The position numbers and the translations under genes were made by a program. DNA of 64,000 nucleotides. Origin: Tenacibaculum singaporense (GTDB lineage: Bacteria > Bacteroidota > Bacteroidia > Flavobacteriales > Flavobacteriaceae). Shown here one piece after another: positions 1-8,843 of the stretch. Within the stretch, counting starts at the first letter, position 1. The number at the start of each line of letters is the position of its first letter. The stretch spans positions 434,001-498,000 of the forward strand of contig NZ_CP032548.1 of NCBI RefSeq assembly GCF_003867015.1. Direction: 5' to 3'. A model generated the notes under the pieces. That model was not told where the DNA came from, did not search any database, and worked only from the letters and a program-made list of their open reading frames with translations.

Positions 1-182
1 ACACATCCTGTTTTTCCATGCCCTAATAAGTCAATACAAATCACGCGGTTTTTTTTAGACAATTCACTAACCACCTCATTCCACATAGTACTATTTTCTA
101 AAAACCCGTGTAATAAAACAATACTACTTCCTTTACCAGTATCTGTATAAAAAACAGTTGTTTCCTTAAATTTTGCAATCAT
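1..182 (-). CDS. alpha/beta hydrolase, N-terminal fragment
   Basis: The window edge cuts this gene; only the first 60 residues, starting from an ATG at 180-182, are visible. They contain the beta-strand/oxyanion-hole segment VLLHGFLENSTMW and then ICIDLLGHGKT, both typical of the alpha/beta-hydrolase fold. The nucleophile elbow and the rest of the catalytic triad lie outside the window, so the substrate cannot be guessed. The gene is divergent from brnQ, with only 39 bases between the start codons, so both promoters must be squeezed into or beyond that gap. Confidence 0.8.
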   Translation of the reverse strand, partial: MIAKFKETTVFYTDTGKGSSIVLLHGFLENSTMWNEVVSELSKKNRVICIDLLGHGKTGC

Positions 183-221
183 TTTTTAATGTATATTCGT
201 CGCTTATTAATTTGTTAAGCA

Positions 222-1508
222 ATGCACAAAACTAAGGAGATATTTATAAACGGATTTGCTTTATTTTCAATGTTTTTTGGGGCTGGTAATTTAATTTTGC
301 CTCCATTTTTAGGGAAAAATGCTGGAAGCTTATGGTTTTGGGTAACTATTGGCTTTTTTATTACTGCTGTTTTTATTCCTATGATAGGTATTTTAGCCCA
401 TGCTAAACTACAGGGTACTATGTACGATTTCGGCAAAAAAGTATCTCCTACTTTTAGCCTTATATATTGTTTTGTTGTATACACTATTTGTATTGCTTTA
501 CCTGCACCAAGAACTGCTTCGGTTACTCATGAAATGGCCATTGCTCCTTACTTTAGCAACAGTAGTTCTTTAGTTACTAGTACAATTTATTTCGGACTTG
601 TTTTTCTTTTTACCATGAACCGGTCAAAAGTACTAAATCTACTAGGCAAGTTTTTAACTCCTCTTATTATATTCATTTTATTGGCTATTATTTTCGTTGG
701 TTTTTTTACAGCTCCAGATATGATTACTCCAACGACCCTTAAAGCTCCATTTGTTGATGGTTTGCTAGAAGGATATCAAACTTTTGATGCTATTGCTTCC
801 ATAGTTGTTGGTGGTGTCTTAGTCATTTCAATGAATTTTAACACGAATACAACTTTTGAAGAGAAAAAAGAGCTTATAACCAAAGCAGGTTTTATTGCTG
901 GTATAGGCTTATTAATTATTTATGCTGGCCTTATTTATAATGGGGTTTTATTTAGTTCTACCTTTTCTGAAAGTGCTAATAGAACAGAAATCTTAAACTC
1001 TCTGAGCAATCAAACTTTAGGAAATATTGGAAGTGTTTTTCTTAGTGTTTTAGTTGCTTTGGCTTGTTTTACAACAGCGGTTGGAATTATTACTGGAACT
1101 GCCGATTATTTTAAAGGAATTAGCAATAATTCTCAAAAGATCTTTACAGTTACTGCTATTATTAGCTGTTTACTAGGAATTGCTGTAGGTCAGTTTGATG
1201 TGAAATATATTATCAATATTGCACTACCTGCTTTGATGTTTATTTATCCAATTACTATTGTTTTAATTGTACTAAATGTACTTCCTGAAAAATACACCTC
1301 AACTTTAGTTTTTAAAAGTGTAGTAGCGGTAACCTTTTTATTTAGTATTCCAGATTTTTTAGGCTTTATTATCAATCCTAATTACTTAGTTGAAATAAAA
1401 AACAACATTCCCTTTGCTAATCAGAATTTAGGTTGGGTATTACCTGCTATATTGAGTTTTGTCTTTTCTAATTTGATTAAAAGCAAAAAGCAAATTCCAA
1501 CCGAATAA
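222..1508 (+). CDS. brnQ: branched-chain amino acid carrier (LIVCS family)
   Basis: This 428-residue inner-membrane protein has about twelve hydrophobic segments. It opens with the family signature MFFGAGNLILPPFLG near residue 17, typical of BrnQ-type sodium- or proton-coupled leucine/isoleucine/valine carriers, and its length is normal for them. A near-consensus -7 box (TTAATTTG, 207-214) lies just before the ATG. It is a single gene, closed by a bidirectional hairpin at 1539. Family assignment is strong; the exact substrate and coupling ion are inferred. Confidence 0.9.
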   Translation: MHKTKEIFINGFALFSMFFGAGNLILPPFLGKNAGSLWFWVTIGFFITAVFIPMIGILAHAKLQGTMYDFGKKVSPTFSLIYCFVVYTICIALPAPRTASVTHEMAIAPYFSNSSSLVTSTIYFGLVFLFTMNRSKVLNLLGKFLTPLIIFILLAIIFVGFFTAPDMITPTTLKAPFVDGLLEGYQTFDAIASIVVGGVLVISMNFNTNTTFEEKKELITKAGFIAGIGLLIIYAGLIYNGVLFSSTFSESANRTEILNSLSNQTLGNIGSVFLSVLVALACFTTAVGIITGTADYFKGISNNSQKIFTVTAIISCLLGIAVGQFDVKYIINIALPALMFIYPITIVLIVLNVLPEKYTSTLVFKSVVAVTFLFSIPDFLGFIINPNYLVEIKNNIPFANQNLGWVLPAILSFVFSNLIKSKKQIPTE

Positions 1509-1538
1509 GTTGCTTAATGAATGATATATTATATATAA

Positions 1539-1570
1539 ACTAAAAAGCTCGCAATTGCGAGCTTTTTAGT
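1539..1570. terminator. bidirectional intrinsic terminator
   Basis: A perfect palindrome with arms ACTAAAAAGCTCGCAA and its complement carries A-tracts and T-tracts on both sides. It lies between the convergent brnQ gene and the outer-membrane protein gene and can serve both strands. Confidence 0.85.
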
Positions 1571-1589
1571 TGTATTTAAATTGAATATC

Positions 1590-2093
1590 TTAAAAACGAT
1601 ATCCTAAATTTATTCCTACTCTAGGCACAATTGAACGGGCCTCTGAAGTAAACAGATTTCTACCCAAACCTCCATATATATCAAGCACAAAGCCTCCTGA
1701 GGACACATATTTTGATCCAAAAGCCAAACCTAAAGCTCCATCTGTATATTCTTTATACTGCTTAACTGTGCTTCCTTCTACTTCAATTTCTCTTTCTCCC
1801 GTATTTATTCCCATAAACACTTCTCCAAAATAGTTCCAATTGCTATTATTTGTAAAATAATGGCGGAAAAATGGAGTAAACATTCGCTCTTCATTGTATC
1901 TAAAATCTGCTGATTTTTTTTCAAAGTTAAACAAAGCTGAAATACCAACCGAAGAACGATCAGTTGTATAATACTCGTAAGACACCTCTAGCGTTTTAAA
2001 AGCCAATGCGTCTAGTAAATCTACTTTTACCTCTTGTTGTGCATACGTGAGAGAACTGACAAAAACTACAGCTGCTAATACTATTTTTTTCAT
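1590..2093 (-). CDS. small outer-membrane beta-barrel protein
   Basis: The 167-residue product starts with a clear signal peptide (MKKIVLAAVVFVSSLTYAQQ). It continues as alternating polar/aromatic beta strands and ends in GYRF, a terminal aromatic residue as in outer-membrane barrels. The size fits an eight-stranded barrel of the OmpA/OmpW type. No ligand or enzymatic motif is visible. It stands alone between two terminators or promoter regions. The barrel fold is inferred from composition and ending; the function is unknown. Confidence 0.7.
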   Translation of the reverse strand: MKKIVLAAVVFVSSLTYAQQEVKVDLLDALAFKTLEVSYEYYTTDRSSVGISALFNFEKKSADFRYNEERMFTPFFRHYFTNNSNWNYFGEVFMGINTGEREIEVEGSTVKQYKEYTDGALGLAFGSKYVSSGGFVLDIYGGLGRNLFTSEARSIVPRVGINLGYRF

Positions 2094-2194
2094 TTTAATT
2101 TTTTACTAATTATAATTTACCTACTTCCTACAAGGATGATACCACAAACATACATCTTTTGTAAAAAACAGTTTGGTTATTTATCCTTTCTCAC

Positions 2195-2311
2195 TTAGGA
2201 ACAGTTACAATTTGTATCACAGCTGCTATTTTTTTTAGGCTTAAAAAAGAACTTTTTCACTAAAAAAATAATTGCTCCACAAACGACTACATATGTTAAA
2301 ACTTCTTGCAT
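2195..2311 (-). CDS. FeoB-associated Cys-rich membrane protein
   Basis: This 38-residue protein starts at an ATG that overlaps the feoB stop codon (TAATG), so it is translationally coupled. It has one N-terminal membrane helix (about residues 5-20), a lysine-rich turn, and a tail with CDTNCNCS holding three cysteines. Small proteins of this architecture are recurrent downstream partners of FeoB in Bacteroidetes and Firmicutes. A role in handing on or gating ferrous iron is inferred from position and cysteines, not shown. Confidence 0.8.
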   Translation of the reverse strand: MQEVLTYVVVCGAIIFLVKKFFFKPKKNSSCDTNCNCS

Positions 2312-4416
2312 TAACTTAAAATTTGATAGGCTATAAATGCTGATAAATATGCCAAAACTCCCATACTCACTAACTGAACCATTGGCCACTTCCAACTTTT
2401 TGTTTCCCTTTTTACAATTGCTAATGTTGCCATACACTGCATTGCGAAAGCATAAAATAACAATAAAGACACTCCAGTAGCAAGGTTGAATCGTTTCTCT
2501 CCTGTATCCTGGTTTATTTCTGATCCCATTTTCTGTTTTATAGTGGTAGTATCTTCTCCATCTTCTTCTACACTATAAATAGTTGCTAATGTACCAATAA
2601 ACACTTCTCTTGCTGCAAAAGAACTAATTAATCCAATACCTATTTTCCAATCATACCCTAATGGTTTAACAACTGGTTCTATTGTTTTTCCTGCAATTCC
2701 TATATATGAGTTTGCTAACTTAGCAGATGCTATTTTCTTGGCTAAATCTTCTTCTGAAAGATTTTTATTTGCAGTATTCTCTACAACACTTTTCTCAGCA
2801 TTTTCATAAGATGATGGTCCATGAGATGCTAAAAACCACAGTACTATTGAAATTGCTAAAATGATTTTTCCTGCTCCAAAAACAAATGCTTTTGTTTTGT
2901 CTAATACATCAAAAAACACATTTTTTATTGATGGTATTTTGTAATTAGGCATTTCAACTACAAAAAGTGAGTTGTTTTTTATCTTCAGTGTTTTATGTAG
3001 TACATATGCTGCAATAACTGCTGCTGCAAACCCTAAGATATACAAAGCTAATAAAGTAAATCCTTGTAAGCTTAAAAAGCCAAACAACTTAGTATCAGGA
3101 ATAATTAAAGCTATTAAAATAGCATATACAGGTAATCGTGCAGAACATGTTGTAAACGGTGTTACTAAAATGGTAATTAATCGTTCTTTCCAACTACCAA
3201 TGGTTCTGGTTGCCATAATTGCTGGAATAGCACATGCAGTACCTGAAATTAATGGAATAATACTTTTACCACTCATTCCAAAACGACGCATAATTTTATC
3301 CATTAAAAATACAACGCGGCTCATATATCCTGTTTCTTCAAGAATAGATATAAACAAAAATAAAATAGCTATTTGAGGAATAAAAATTACAACTCCACCT
3401 ACCCCAGGAATAACTCCATCGGTTAGTAAATCAGTAAACATTCCTGCAGGCAGTTGCGCTTTAGTAAACTCTGCGATATTAGCAAATAAACCATCGATGA
3501 AATCCATGGGAGTAGAAGCCCAGTCAAAAATAGATTGAAATATCAGTAATAACAATCCGAAGAAAATAACATACCCAAATATTTTATGAGTAAAAACGCT
3601 GTCTAGTTTACTACGAACATCTGTAGCTTTAGAGGCATCTACCTTGTAGGTTTTATTTAAAACAGCATTTATTTGCTGATATCTATATATCGTTTCTTTA
3701 TGTTGATACTTTTTTTGTTTTGTAATTTCCCCTTCAAATTCTTTTATCGCTTCTTTTTCTGAGGAAGAAAGTAATGGTTTATGATTTTTTGTAAGCATCA
3801 TCCACAACTCATAAGCTGTAAATTCGTTACTTACTTTAGCTAACTTTTCAAAGTAGGTACTATCTATCTTTTGAGATAATTCGTTAAAGTTTGAGTATGC
3901 CTTTAATGATTTATAATTAGCTACTTCTTCTTTTAAGTCATCAACTCCTTCATTCTTTCTTGCCGACATTAACACCACTTTGGTATGCAATTCTTTCTCT
4001 AAAGCAGGAATATCAATAGAAATCCCTTTTCGCTTTAGTTGATCAGCCATGTTTAACGCTAAAATTGTCGGAACTTCTAAATCTTGAATTTGCGAAAAGA
4101 GTAATAAGTTTCTTTTTAAGTTTTCAATATCAGCAACTACTACAATTACATCTGGCTTTTCTTCTTGATGCGTAGTCATCAAAGCTTTTAAAACAATGCT
4201 TTCATCTATAGAGGTAGGATTAATACTATAAGTACCAGGTAAATCAGTAATCGTTGCATTTTTACCATTAGGCAATTTACAAACCCCTTGTTTTTTATCA
4301 ACCGTAACACCAGGGTAATTTCCTACTTTTTGGTTTAAACCTGTTAACTGGTTAAATAACGATGTTTTACCCGTATTAGGATTTCCAATTAATGCTACAT
4401 TAATACGATTACTCAT
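2311..4416 (-). CDS. feoB: ferrous iron transporter FeoB
   Basis: This 701-residue inner-membrane GTPase imports Fe(II). The N-terminal G domain shows the P-loop GNPNTGKTS (about residues 11-19), the G3 motif DLPGTYS and the G4-like ALNMAD. A helical linker follows, then the membrane domain with its two Gate repeats (for example PLISGTACAIPAIMATRT and LVTPFTTCSARLPVY). Length is usual for the family. It lies 3 bases after feoA and overlaps the Cys-rich partner, so the three form one operon driven from the region at 4664-4690. Confidence 0.96.
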   Translation of the reverse strand: MSNRINVALIGNPNTGKTSLFNQLTGLNQKVGNYPGVTVDKKQGVCKLPNGKNATITDLPGTYSINPTSIDESIVLKALMTTHQEEKPDVIVVVADIENLKRNLLLFSQIQDLEVPTILALNMADQLKRKGISIDIPALEKELHTKVVLMSARKNEGVDDLKEEVANYKSLKAYSNFNELSQKIDSTYFEKLAKVSNEFTAYELWMMLTKNHKPLLSSSEKEAIKEFEGEITKQKKYQHKETIYRYQQINAVLNKTYKVDASKATDVRSKLDSVFTHKIFGYVIFFGLLLLIFQSIFDWASTPMDFIDGLFANIAEFTKAQLPAGMFTDLLTDGVIPGVGGVVIFIPQIAILFLFISILEETGYMSRVVFLMDKIMRRFGMSGKSIIPLISGTACAIPAIMATRTIGSWKERLITILVTPFTTCSARLPVYAILIALIIPDTKLFGFLSLQGFTLLALYILGFAAAVIAAYVLHKTLKIKNNSLFVVEMPNYKIPSIKNVFFDVLDKTKAFVFGAGKIILAISIVLWFLASHGPSSYENAEKSVVENTANKNLSEEDLAKKIASAKLANSYIGIAGKTIEPVVKPLGYDWKIGIGLISSFAAREVFIGTLATIYSVEEDGEDTTTIKQKMGSEINQDTGEKRFNLATGVSLLLFYAFAMQCMATLAIVKRETKSWKWPMVQLVSMGVLAYLSAFIAYQILS

Positions 4417-4419
4417 CAG

Positions 4420-4644
4420 CTATAGTTTTATAATTGAAATTTGACAAGCTGTTTCTTTTCGAATCGCTAAATGACTTCCGTTTACACATATATACATCGG
4501 ATCTTTTAACGGGGCTATTTGAAGCAATTCTACTTCACTTCCTGGTAAACACCCCATTTCTAATAATTTCAACGGAATTTTATCCAAGCACTCTTCAGAT
4601 ATAATTCCTTTTTCCCCTAAATGTAACGATGCGATAGTACTCAA
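4420..4644 (-). CDS. feoA: FeoA, SH3-like partner of FeoB
   Basis: This 74-residue soluble protein carries the FeoA core, with GEKGIISEE, LLEMGCLPGSEVELL and a short C-terminal strand. Proteins of this fold are needed for full FeoB activity and probably bind its cytoplasmic part. The reading frame begins at TTG (4642-4644) because no in-frame ATG precedes it. It is 3 bases from feoB. The -7 promoter box lies about 20 bases upstream, which leaves only a very short leader. Confidence 0.92.
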   Translation of the reverse strand: MSTIASLHLGEKGIISEECLDKIPLKLLEMGCLPGSEVELLQIAPLKDPMYICVNGSHLAIRKETACQISIIKL

Positions 4645-4663
4645 AAGATATATTTTTAGCTTG

Positions 4664-4690
4664 CAAATATACTAAAATAGAATCGTTCTA
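4664..4690 (-). promoter_or_regulatory. feoAB promoter with palindromic operator candidate
   Basis: On the minus strand a perfect -7 box TATATTTG (4664-4671) precedes feoA. Directly upstream, between the expected -33 and -7 elements, lies the inverted repeat TAGAA-TCG-TTCTA (4678-4690). A repressor bound there would block RNA polymerase. An iron-responsive regulator of the Fur or DtxR type is the obvious candidate, but the motif does not let me choose between them. Confidence 0.6.
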
Positions 4691-4752
4691 AACAGTATAT
4701 CAAAACAATATATCATTTATTTACAATAGGTTGTTCTCTTTGTTTGATGTCT

Positions 4753-4760
4753 TATATTTG
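4753..4760 (+). promoter_or_regulatory. -7 box of holB promoter
   Basis: TATATTTG matches the Bacteroidetes -7 consensus exactly and ends only 5 bases before the ATG at 4765. Transcription would therefore start at or next to the start codon, giving a leaderless or nearly leaderless mRNA. Confidence 0.6.
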
Positions 4761-4764
4761 TGGT

Positions 4765-5916
4765 ATGACTTTCGACGATATTATTGGGCAAGAACATATA
4801 AAAAACCACTTACAGCAATCGGCTGAAAATAACAGAATTCCGCATGCACAACTCTTTGTTGGTAAAGAAGGAAGCGGAACTTTACCCATGGCCATTGCCT
4901 ACGCTCAATTCTTATTATGTAACTTCTCCGATAATGTAGAAGCCTGTAACATTAAATGTAGCAAACTACAGCATCCTGATTTACATTTTGCTTTTCCCGT
5001 AACTACAAATGATTCCGTTAAAAAACATCCTGTCAGTAATTTATTTTTAGAAGACTGGCGTTCTTTTATAGAGGAGCAACCTTATGGAAGTTTATTTAAT
5101 TGGTTACAACATATTGGCGTTGAAAATAAACAAGGACAAATTGGTGTTGATGAAGCGGAAGACATTGTAAAAAAACTACAGTTAAAATCATATGAAGGTG
5201 GTTTTAAAGTAATGATTATTTGGATGGCAGAAAAGATGAACGTTGCCGCCTCTAACAAATTATTGAAACTGATTGAAGAACCACCAAGTAAAACTATTTT
5301 CATCCTTGTTACTGAACATGAAGAGCAGATTATTAATACCATAAAATCTCGATGTCAAGCATTACATTTCCCTGTACTAAGTGAAAGTGATATAGCCAAT
5401 GCTCTAACACAGCAAAAAGAAATATCGGAAAACGAAGCAATAAAGATTGCTCATCAATCAGAAGGAAATTATAACAAGGCTTTACATATTTTAAACAACA
5501 ATTCAAACGATTTAGTTTTTGAACAATGGTTTATTACTTGGATTAGAGCCGCATTTAGAGCCAAAGGAAACGCTGCTGTTATTCAAGACTTAATAGGTTG
5601 GTCGGAAGAAATCGCTAAATCTGGTAGAGAAACTCAAAAACAATTCTTACAATATTGTTTGCAATTTTTTAGGCAAGCTTTACTTCTAAATTACGGAACG
5701 CCAGATTTAGTTTTTTTAGAAACTCAGTCTGCAAACTTCGAACTCGCAAAATTTGCTCCGTTTATTCATAGTGCTAATATCTTAATCATAGAAAAAGAAG
5801 TAAGTGACGCACAGTACCATATTGAAAGAAACGGAAATGCTAAAATTATTTTATTAGATTTATCTATTAAACTAACACGTCTTCTACACACCAAAGAAGA
5901 AAAAATCCAATCTTAA
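4765..5916 (+). CDS. holB: DNA polymerase III delta' subunit
   Basis: The protein is about 383 residues if translation begins at ATG 4765 (MTFDDIIGQEHIKNHL); upstream TTG/ATG codons fall inside the promoter. It has the AAA+ clamp-loader fold. The P-loop position reads GKEGSGTLP, without the Lys-Ser/Thr pair needed for ATP, as expected for delta'. A zinc-knuckle region follows with Cys residues spaced C-x8-C-x3-C, and the sensor-like segment NKLLKLIEEPP is intact. It acts in the clamp loader of the replisome. Its stop is 2 bases from the next gene. Confidence 0.9.
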   Translation: MTFDDIIGQEHIKNHLQQSAENNRIPHAQLFVGKEGSGTLPMAIAYAQFLLCNFSDNVEACNIKCSKLQHPDLHFAFPVTTNDSVKKHPVSNLFLEDWRSFIEEQPYGSLFNWLQHIGVENKQGQIGVDEAEDIVKKLQLKSYEGGFKVMIIWMAEKMNVAASNKLLKLIEEPPSKTIFILVTEHEEQIINTIKSRCQALHFPVLSESDIANALTQQKEISENEAIKIAHQSEGNYNKALHILNNNSNDLVFEQWFITWIRAAFRAKGNAAVIQDLIGWSEEIAKSGRETQKQFLQYCLQFFRQALLLNYGTPDLVFLETQSANFELAKFAPFIHSANILIIEKEVSDAQYHIERNGNAKIILLDLSIKLTRLLHTKEEKIQS

Positions 5917-5918
5917 TC

Positions 5919-6389
5919 ATGAAAACAAAACACATAATTACCGCGCTTATTTTCGGAATACTTTTTGTTGCTTGTAAACAAGAAAAAAAAGGACCGCTAT
6001 TACAAGAATATTTGGTTGGAAATTGGGAAACAACATATTTGAAAATTGAATATTTAACTGCCAACGAAACCGATAGCACTTCTGTTTTTGAAGACGATTT
6101 TAGCAAACCTAATTCAGGAAAAGCACAATCTACCTATAACAGCGATGGTACTTTTTCTGCATGGTTTGTACAAGCCGATGGGAAAAAAGTTGGTGAAACT
6201 AACGGTAAGTGGAAAACTAGTGGAGATAGTTTATTTGTTGATTATCCGTATTTAGGAAAGCAAGTACAGGCTTGGTATAAAATTACACAAACTAACAATG
6301 GTTTTAGTGCTACCTCTACTTATGACTGGGATAATGATGGAGAAACAGATGATACTTTGCTTATGAGAACTAAAAAAATTGAGTTATAA
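5919..6389 (+). CDS. lipocalin-like lipoprotein
   Basis: This 156-residue protein has a lipoprotein signal peptide with lipobox FVAC (Cys about residue 19). The mature part starts EYLVGNWET, then alternates Gly/Trp-containing strands (GKWKTSGDSLFVDYP), resembling the small lipocalin-like domains common in Flavobacteriaceae lipoproteins. It lies between holB and the kinase gene with 2-base gaps, so the three are co-transcribed. No catalytic motif is visible and its ligand is unknown. Confidence 0.65.
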   Translation: MKTKHIITALIFGILFVACKQEKKGPLLQEYLVGNWETTYLKIEYLTANETDSTSVFEDDFSKPNSGKAQSTYNSDGTFSAWFVQADGKKVGETNGKWKTSGDSLFVDYPYLGKQVQAWYKITQTNNGFSATSTYDWDNDGETDDTLLMRTKKIEL

Positions 6390-6391
6390 AA

Positions 6392-7852
6392 TTGCGTATT
6401 TTCAATAACATATCACTTCGAATTAGAATTTTCTTGTCAATGATACTTTTAGTGCTATTGGCATCAATTTTAATTGTAATCGTTACTATTTACCAATACG
6501 ACGAGCAAACAAAAGATTATAATACTGCACGTTTTGAACGTAAAGAATTCTCTACAAAGCAAGATATTGAAATAGAGCTTAAACGTAGAACCACCTACCC
6601 TGTAACTACAGAGAATTTATCCAAAATTTTTCAAGATAGAATTTATGATATCGCTTATGTTCATAAGCTTACTATCTCTATGTACGACATGGATGGAAAG
6701 TTGTTAAAATCTTCCATTCCTTATAATTTTGATAAAAAAGAAGGGCAAAACTTAGCTAACGAAACCGTTAGAGATTTAGCCAACAATTCAAATCATAAAA
6801 TTTTAAAAGGCAGAACCGAAAAAGGTATCACTTACCAATCTTCATACACTTACTTAAACGACCCTCGTTTTAAAAGGATTGGAATTTTAGAATTACAAAT
6901 TGCACAAGATAACGAAGAGCAAAAACATGAACTACGAGAGTTTATTTCTCGTCTATCATTAGTTTATTTGCTAATGCTCATTATTGCCATTGTTTTAGCT
7001 TACTTTTTATCAACTTATATTACTCGATCCATTCAAACCATCTCGCAAAAAATAAACGAGACCCGTTTAAATAAGCGTAACGAAAAAATTACCTTAAACT
7101 CTGCCAGTTCAGAAATCAATTCGCTAGTTGCCGCTTATAACAACATGATTGACCAGTTAGAAGAAAGTGCTGTAAAACTAGCGCAGAGTGAACGTGAACA
7201 AGCCTGGAGAGAAATGGCCAAACAGGTAGCTCACGAGATTAAAAATCCGTTAACACCTATGCGTTTATCAGTACAAAGCTTTGAAAGAAAATTCAATCCA
7301 GAAGATCCTAATATCAAAGAAAAAATGTCTGAATACAGCGAAACACTTATTCAGCAAATTGATGTAATGAGTTCTATTGCTTCTGCTTTTTCTGATTTTG
7401 CTAAAATGCCTACACAACGTAGAGAAAAATTGAATGTAGTTGATATCGTTAAACACTCGTTAGATATTTTTACTGAAGATTACATACATTATTTCCCTCA
7501 AGAAAAAGAATTATACGCTAGTTTAGATAAAACACAATTGATACGAATTGTTACCAACTTAGTTAAAAACTCAATTCAGGCAATAAAAGACACCGATAAG
7601 AATCCTAAAATAGAAGTCAAAGTTGCTTCTGAAGGAAATAATGTTAAAATAACAGTTTCTGATAACGGAAAAGGTATTAGTGATGAAAATAAGGAGTTAA
7701 TTTTCGAGCCTAAATTTACTACTAAAACTAGTGGAATGGGCTTAGGACTATCTATCATAAAAAATATAATTGAAGCGTATGACGGTACAATATCCTTTAC
7801 TTCAACTAAAGGAGTTGGAACTGTTTTTACTGTAATATTACCTAAAACATAA
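6392..7852 (+). CDS. membrane sensor histidine kinase (NtrY-like)
   Basis: The 486-residue protein has two membrane segments (about residues 12-32 and 190-212) that flank a periplasmic sensor. A HAMP region follows, then the H box MAKQVAHEIKNPLTPM with the phospho-accepting His, the N box NLVKNSIQAI and the G boxes DNGKGIS and GMGLGLSI. The HEIKNPLTPMRLS form is that of NtrY-type kinases. The frame opens at TTG 6392, 2 bases after the lipoprotein stop; the next Met is residue 17. No response regulator gene is adjacent, so its partner is elsewhere. Confidence 0.9.
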   Translation: MRIFNNISLRIRIFLSMILLVLLASILIVIVTIYQYDEQTKDYNTARFERKEFSTKQDIEIELKRRTTYPVTTENLSKIFQDRIYDIAYVHKLTISMYDMDGKLLKSSIPYNFDKKEGQNLANETVRDLANNSNHKILKGRTEKGITYQSSYTYLNDPRFKRIGILELQIAQDNEEQKHELREFISRLSLVYLLMLIIAIVLAYFLSTYITRSIQTISQKINETRLNKRNEKITLNSASSEINSLVAAYNNMIDQLEESAVKLAQSEREQAWREMAKQVAHEIKNPLTPMRLSVQSFERKFNPEDPNIKEKMSEYSETLIQQIDVMSSIASAFSDFAKMPTQRREKLNVVDIVKHSLDIFTEDYIHYFPQEKELYASLDKTQLIRIVTNLVKNSIQAIKDTDKNPKIEVKVASEGNNVKITVSDNGKGISDENKELIFEPKFTTKTSGMGLGLSIIKNIIEAYDGTISFTSTKGVGTVFTVILPKT

Positions 7853-7860
7853 ACATAATT

Positions 7861-8643
7861 ATGAATTTTGAAAATATTTTAGTTGAGCAAACTAACAAAT
7901 TGGCAACTATTACCATTAACCGACCAAAAAAATTAAACTCTTTAAACAAAGCTACTATTGAAGAACTTCATAATGCTTTTAAAGCTCTGGAAGAAGATAC
8001 TAGTATTAAAGTAATTATCATCACAGGTAGTGGAGAAAAAGCGTTTGTTGCTGGAGCAGACATCTCTGAATTTGCACATTTCTCTGTAGAAGAAGGAGGA
8101 ATGTTAGCAAGAAAAGGGCAGGAAATTTTATTTGATTTTGTTGAAAATTTATCAACTCCTGTTATTGCCGCTGTAAATGGTTTTGCTTTAGGAGGTGGAT
8201 TAGAGTTAGCAATGGCTTGTCATTTTAGAGTAGCTTCTGATAATGCTAAAATGGGGCTACCTGAAGTTTCTTTAGGAGTTATCCCTGGTTATGGTGGAAC
8301 ACAACGCTTACCTCAATTAGTAGGTAAAGGAAAAGCCATGGAGTTAATTATGACAGCAGGTATGATTTCTGCTGACGAAGCTAAAGAAGCTGGATTGGTA
8401 AACCATGTAACCTCGCAAGAAGAGCTATTACCTTTAGCCCAAAAAATAGCTTCAAAAATTATGCGCAACTCTTCTGTTGCAATTAGTGCAGCAATTAAAG
8501 CTGTAAATGATAATTTTAAAGATGGTGTAAATGGTTTTGAAAGCGAAATTACAGAATTTGGAAACTGTTTTGGAACTGAAGATTTTAAAGAAGGAACTAC
8601 TGCTTTTTTAGAAAAACGAAAACCTGAATTTCCAGAAAAGTAA
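7861..8643 (+). CDS. enoyl-CoA hydratase/isomerase (crotonase)
   Basis: This 260-residue enzyme has the whole crotonase core: the CoA/oxyanion loop AGADISEF, the second loop ALGGGLELAMAC with the first catalytic Glu, and GLPEVSLGVIPGYGGTQRL with the second. Both glutamates of true hydratases are kept, so hydration of short enoyl-CoAs (for example crotonyl-CoA) is likely. It lies 8 bases after the kinase gene and is followed by a strong hairpin. The exact chain length is not predictable. Confidence 0.88.
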   Translation: MNFENILVEQTNKLATITINRPKKLNSLNKATIEELHNAFKALEEDTSIKVIIITGSGEKAFVAGADISEFAHFSVEEGGMLARKGQEILFDFVENLSTPVIAAVNGFALGGGLELAMACHFRVASDNAKMGLPEVSLGVIPGYGGTQRLPQLVGKGKAMELIMTAGMISADEAKEAGLVNHVTSQEELLPLAQKIASKIMRNSSVAISAAIKAVNDNFKDGVNGFESEITEFGNCFGTEDFKEGTTAFLEKRKPEFPEK

Positions 8644-8670
8644 TTTTTTTTACTACAGAAGCAACTACAA

Positions 8671-8708
8671 AAAAATAGCATCTAAATTAAAATTTAGATG
8701 CTATTTTT
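8671..8708 (+). terminator. intrinsic terminator after crotonase gene
   Basis: A long hairpin has arms AAAAATAGCATCTAAATT and complement around a 2-base centre, with T5 on the exit side. It closes the holB-crotonase transcription unit. Confidence 0.85.
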
Positions 8709-8713
8709 ACAAT

Positions 8714-8747
8714 AAGGGGATTACATTAATAAAATGGGGGTTATTAA
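8714..8747. repeat. two-G-run element, copy A
   Basis: AAGGGGA, about 15 AT-rich bases, then ATGGGGGTTATTAA. A second copy with the same layout stands at 17314-17347. G-runs of four and five are conspicuous in this AT-rich DNA. Copy A lies between two converging genes, after a terminator, and has no hairpin of its own. The rest of the gap up to 8843 shows nothing else recognisable. Confidence 0.5.
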
Positions 8748-8843
8748 CTGGAGCAAATATATACTAAATTCAATAACACACAAATTTTAACGTAAATTTT
8801 TTATTAAAATAACATATTTTTTACATTATCAACACAATAAGCA

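Noticed and set aside
2195..2437. 80-codon version of the Cys-rich FeoB partner
   Set aside because: The extra N-terminal half is read out of frame from the 3' part of feoB; the TAATG start at 2311 fits operon practice and gives a compact one-helix protein.
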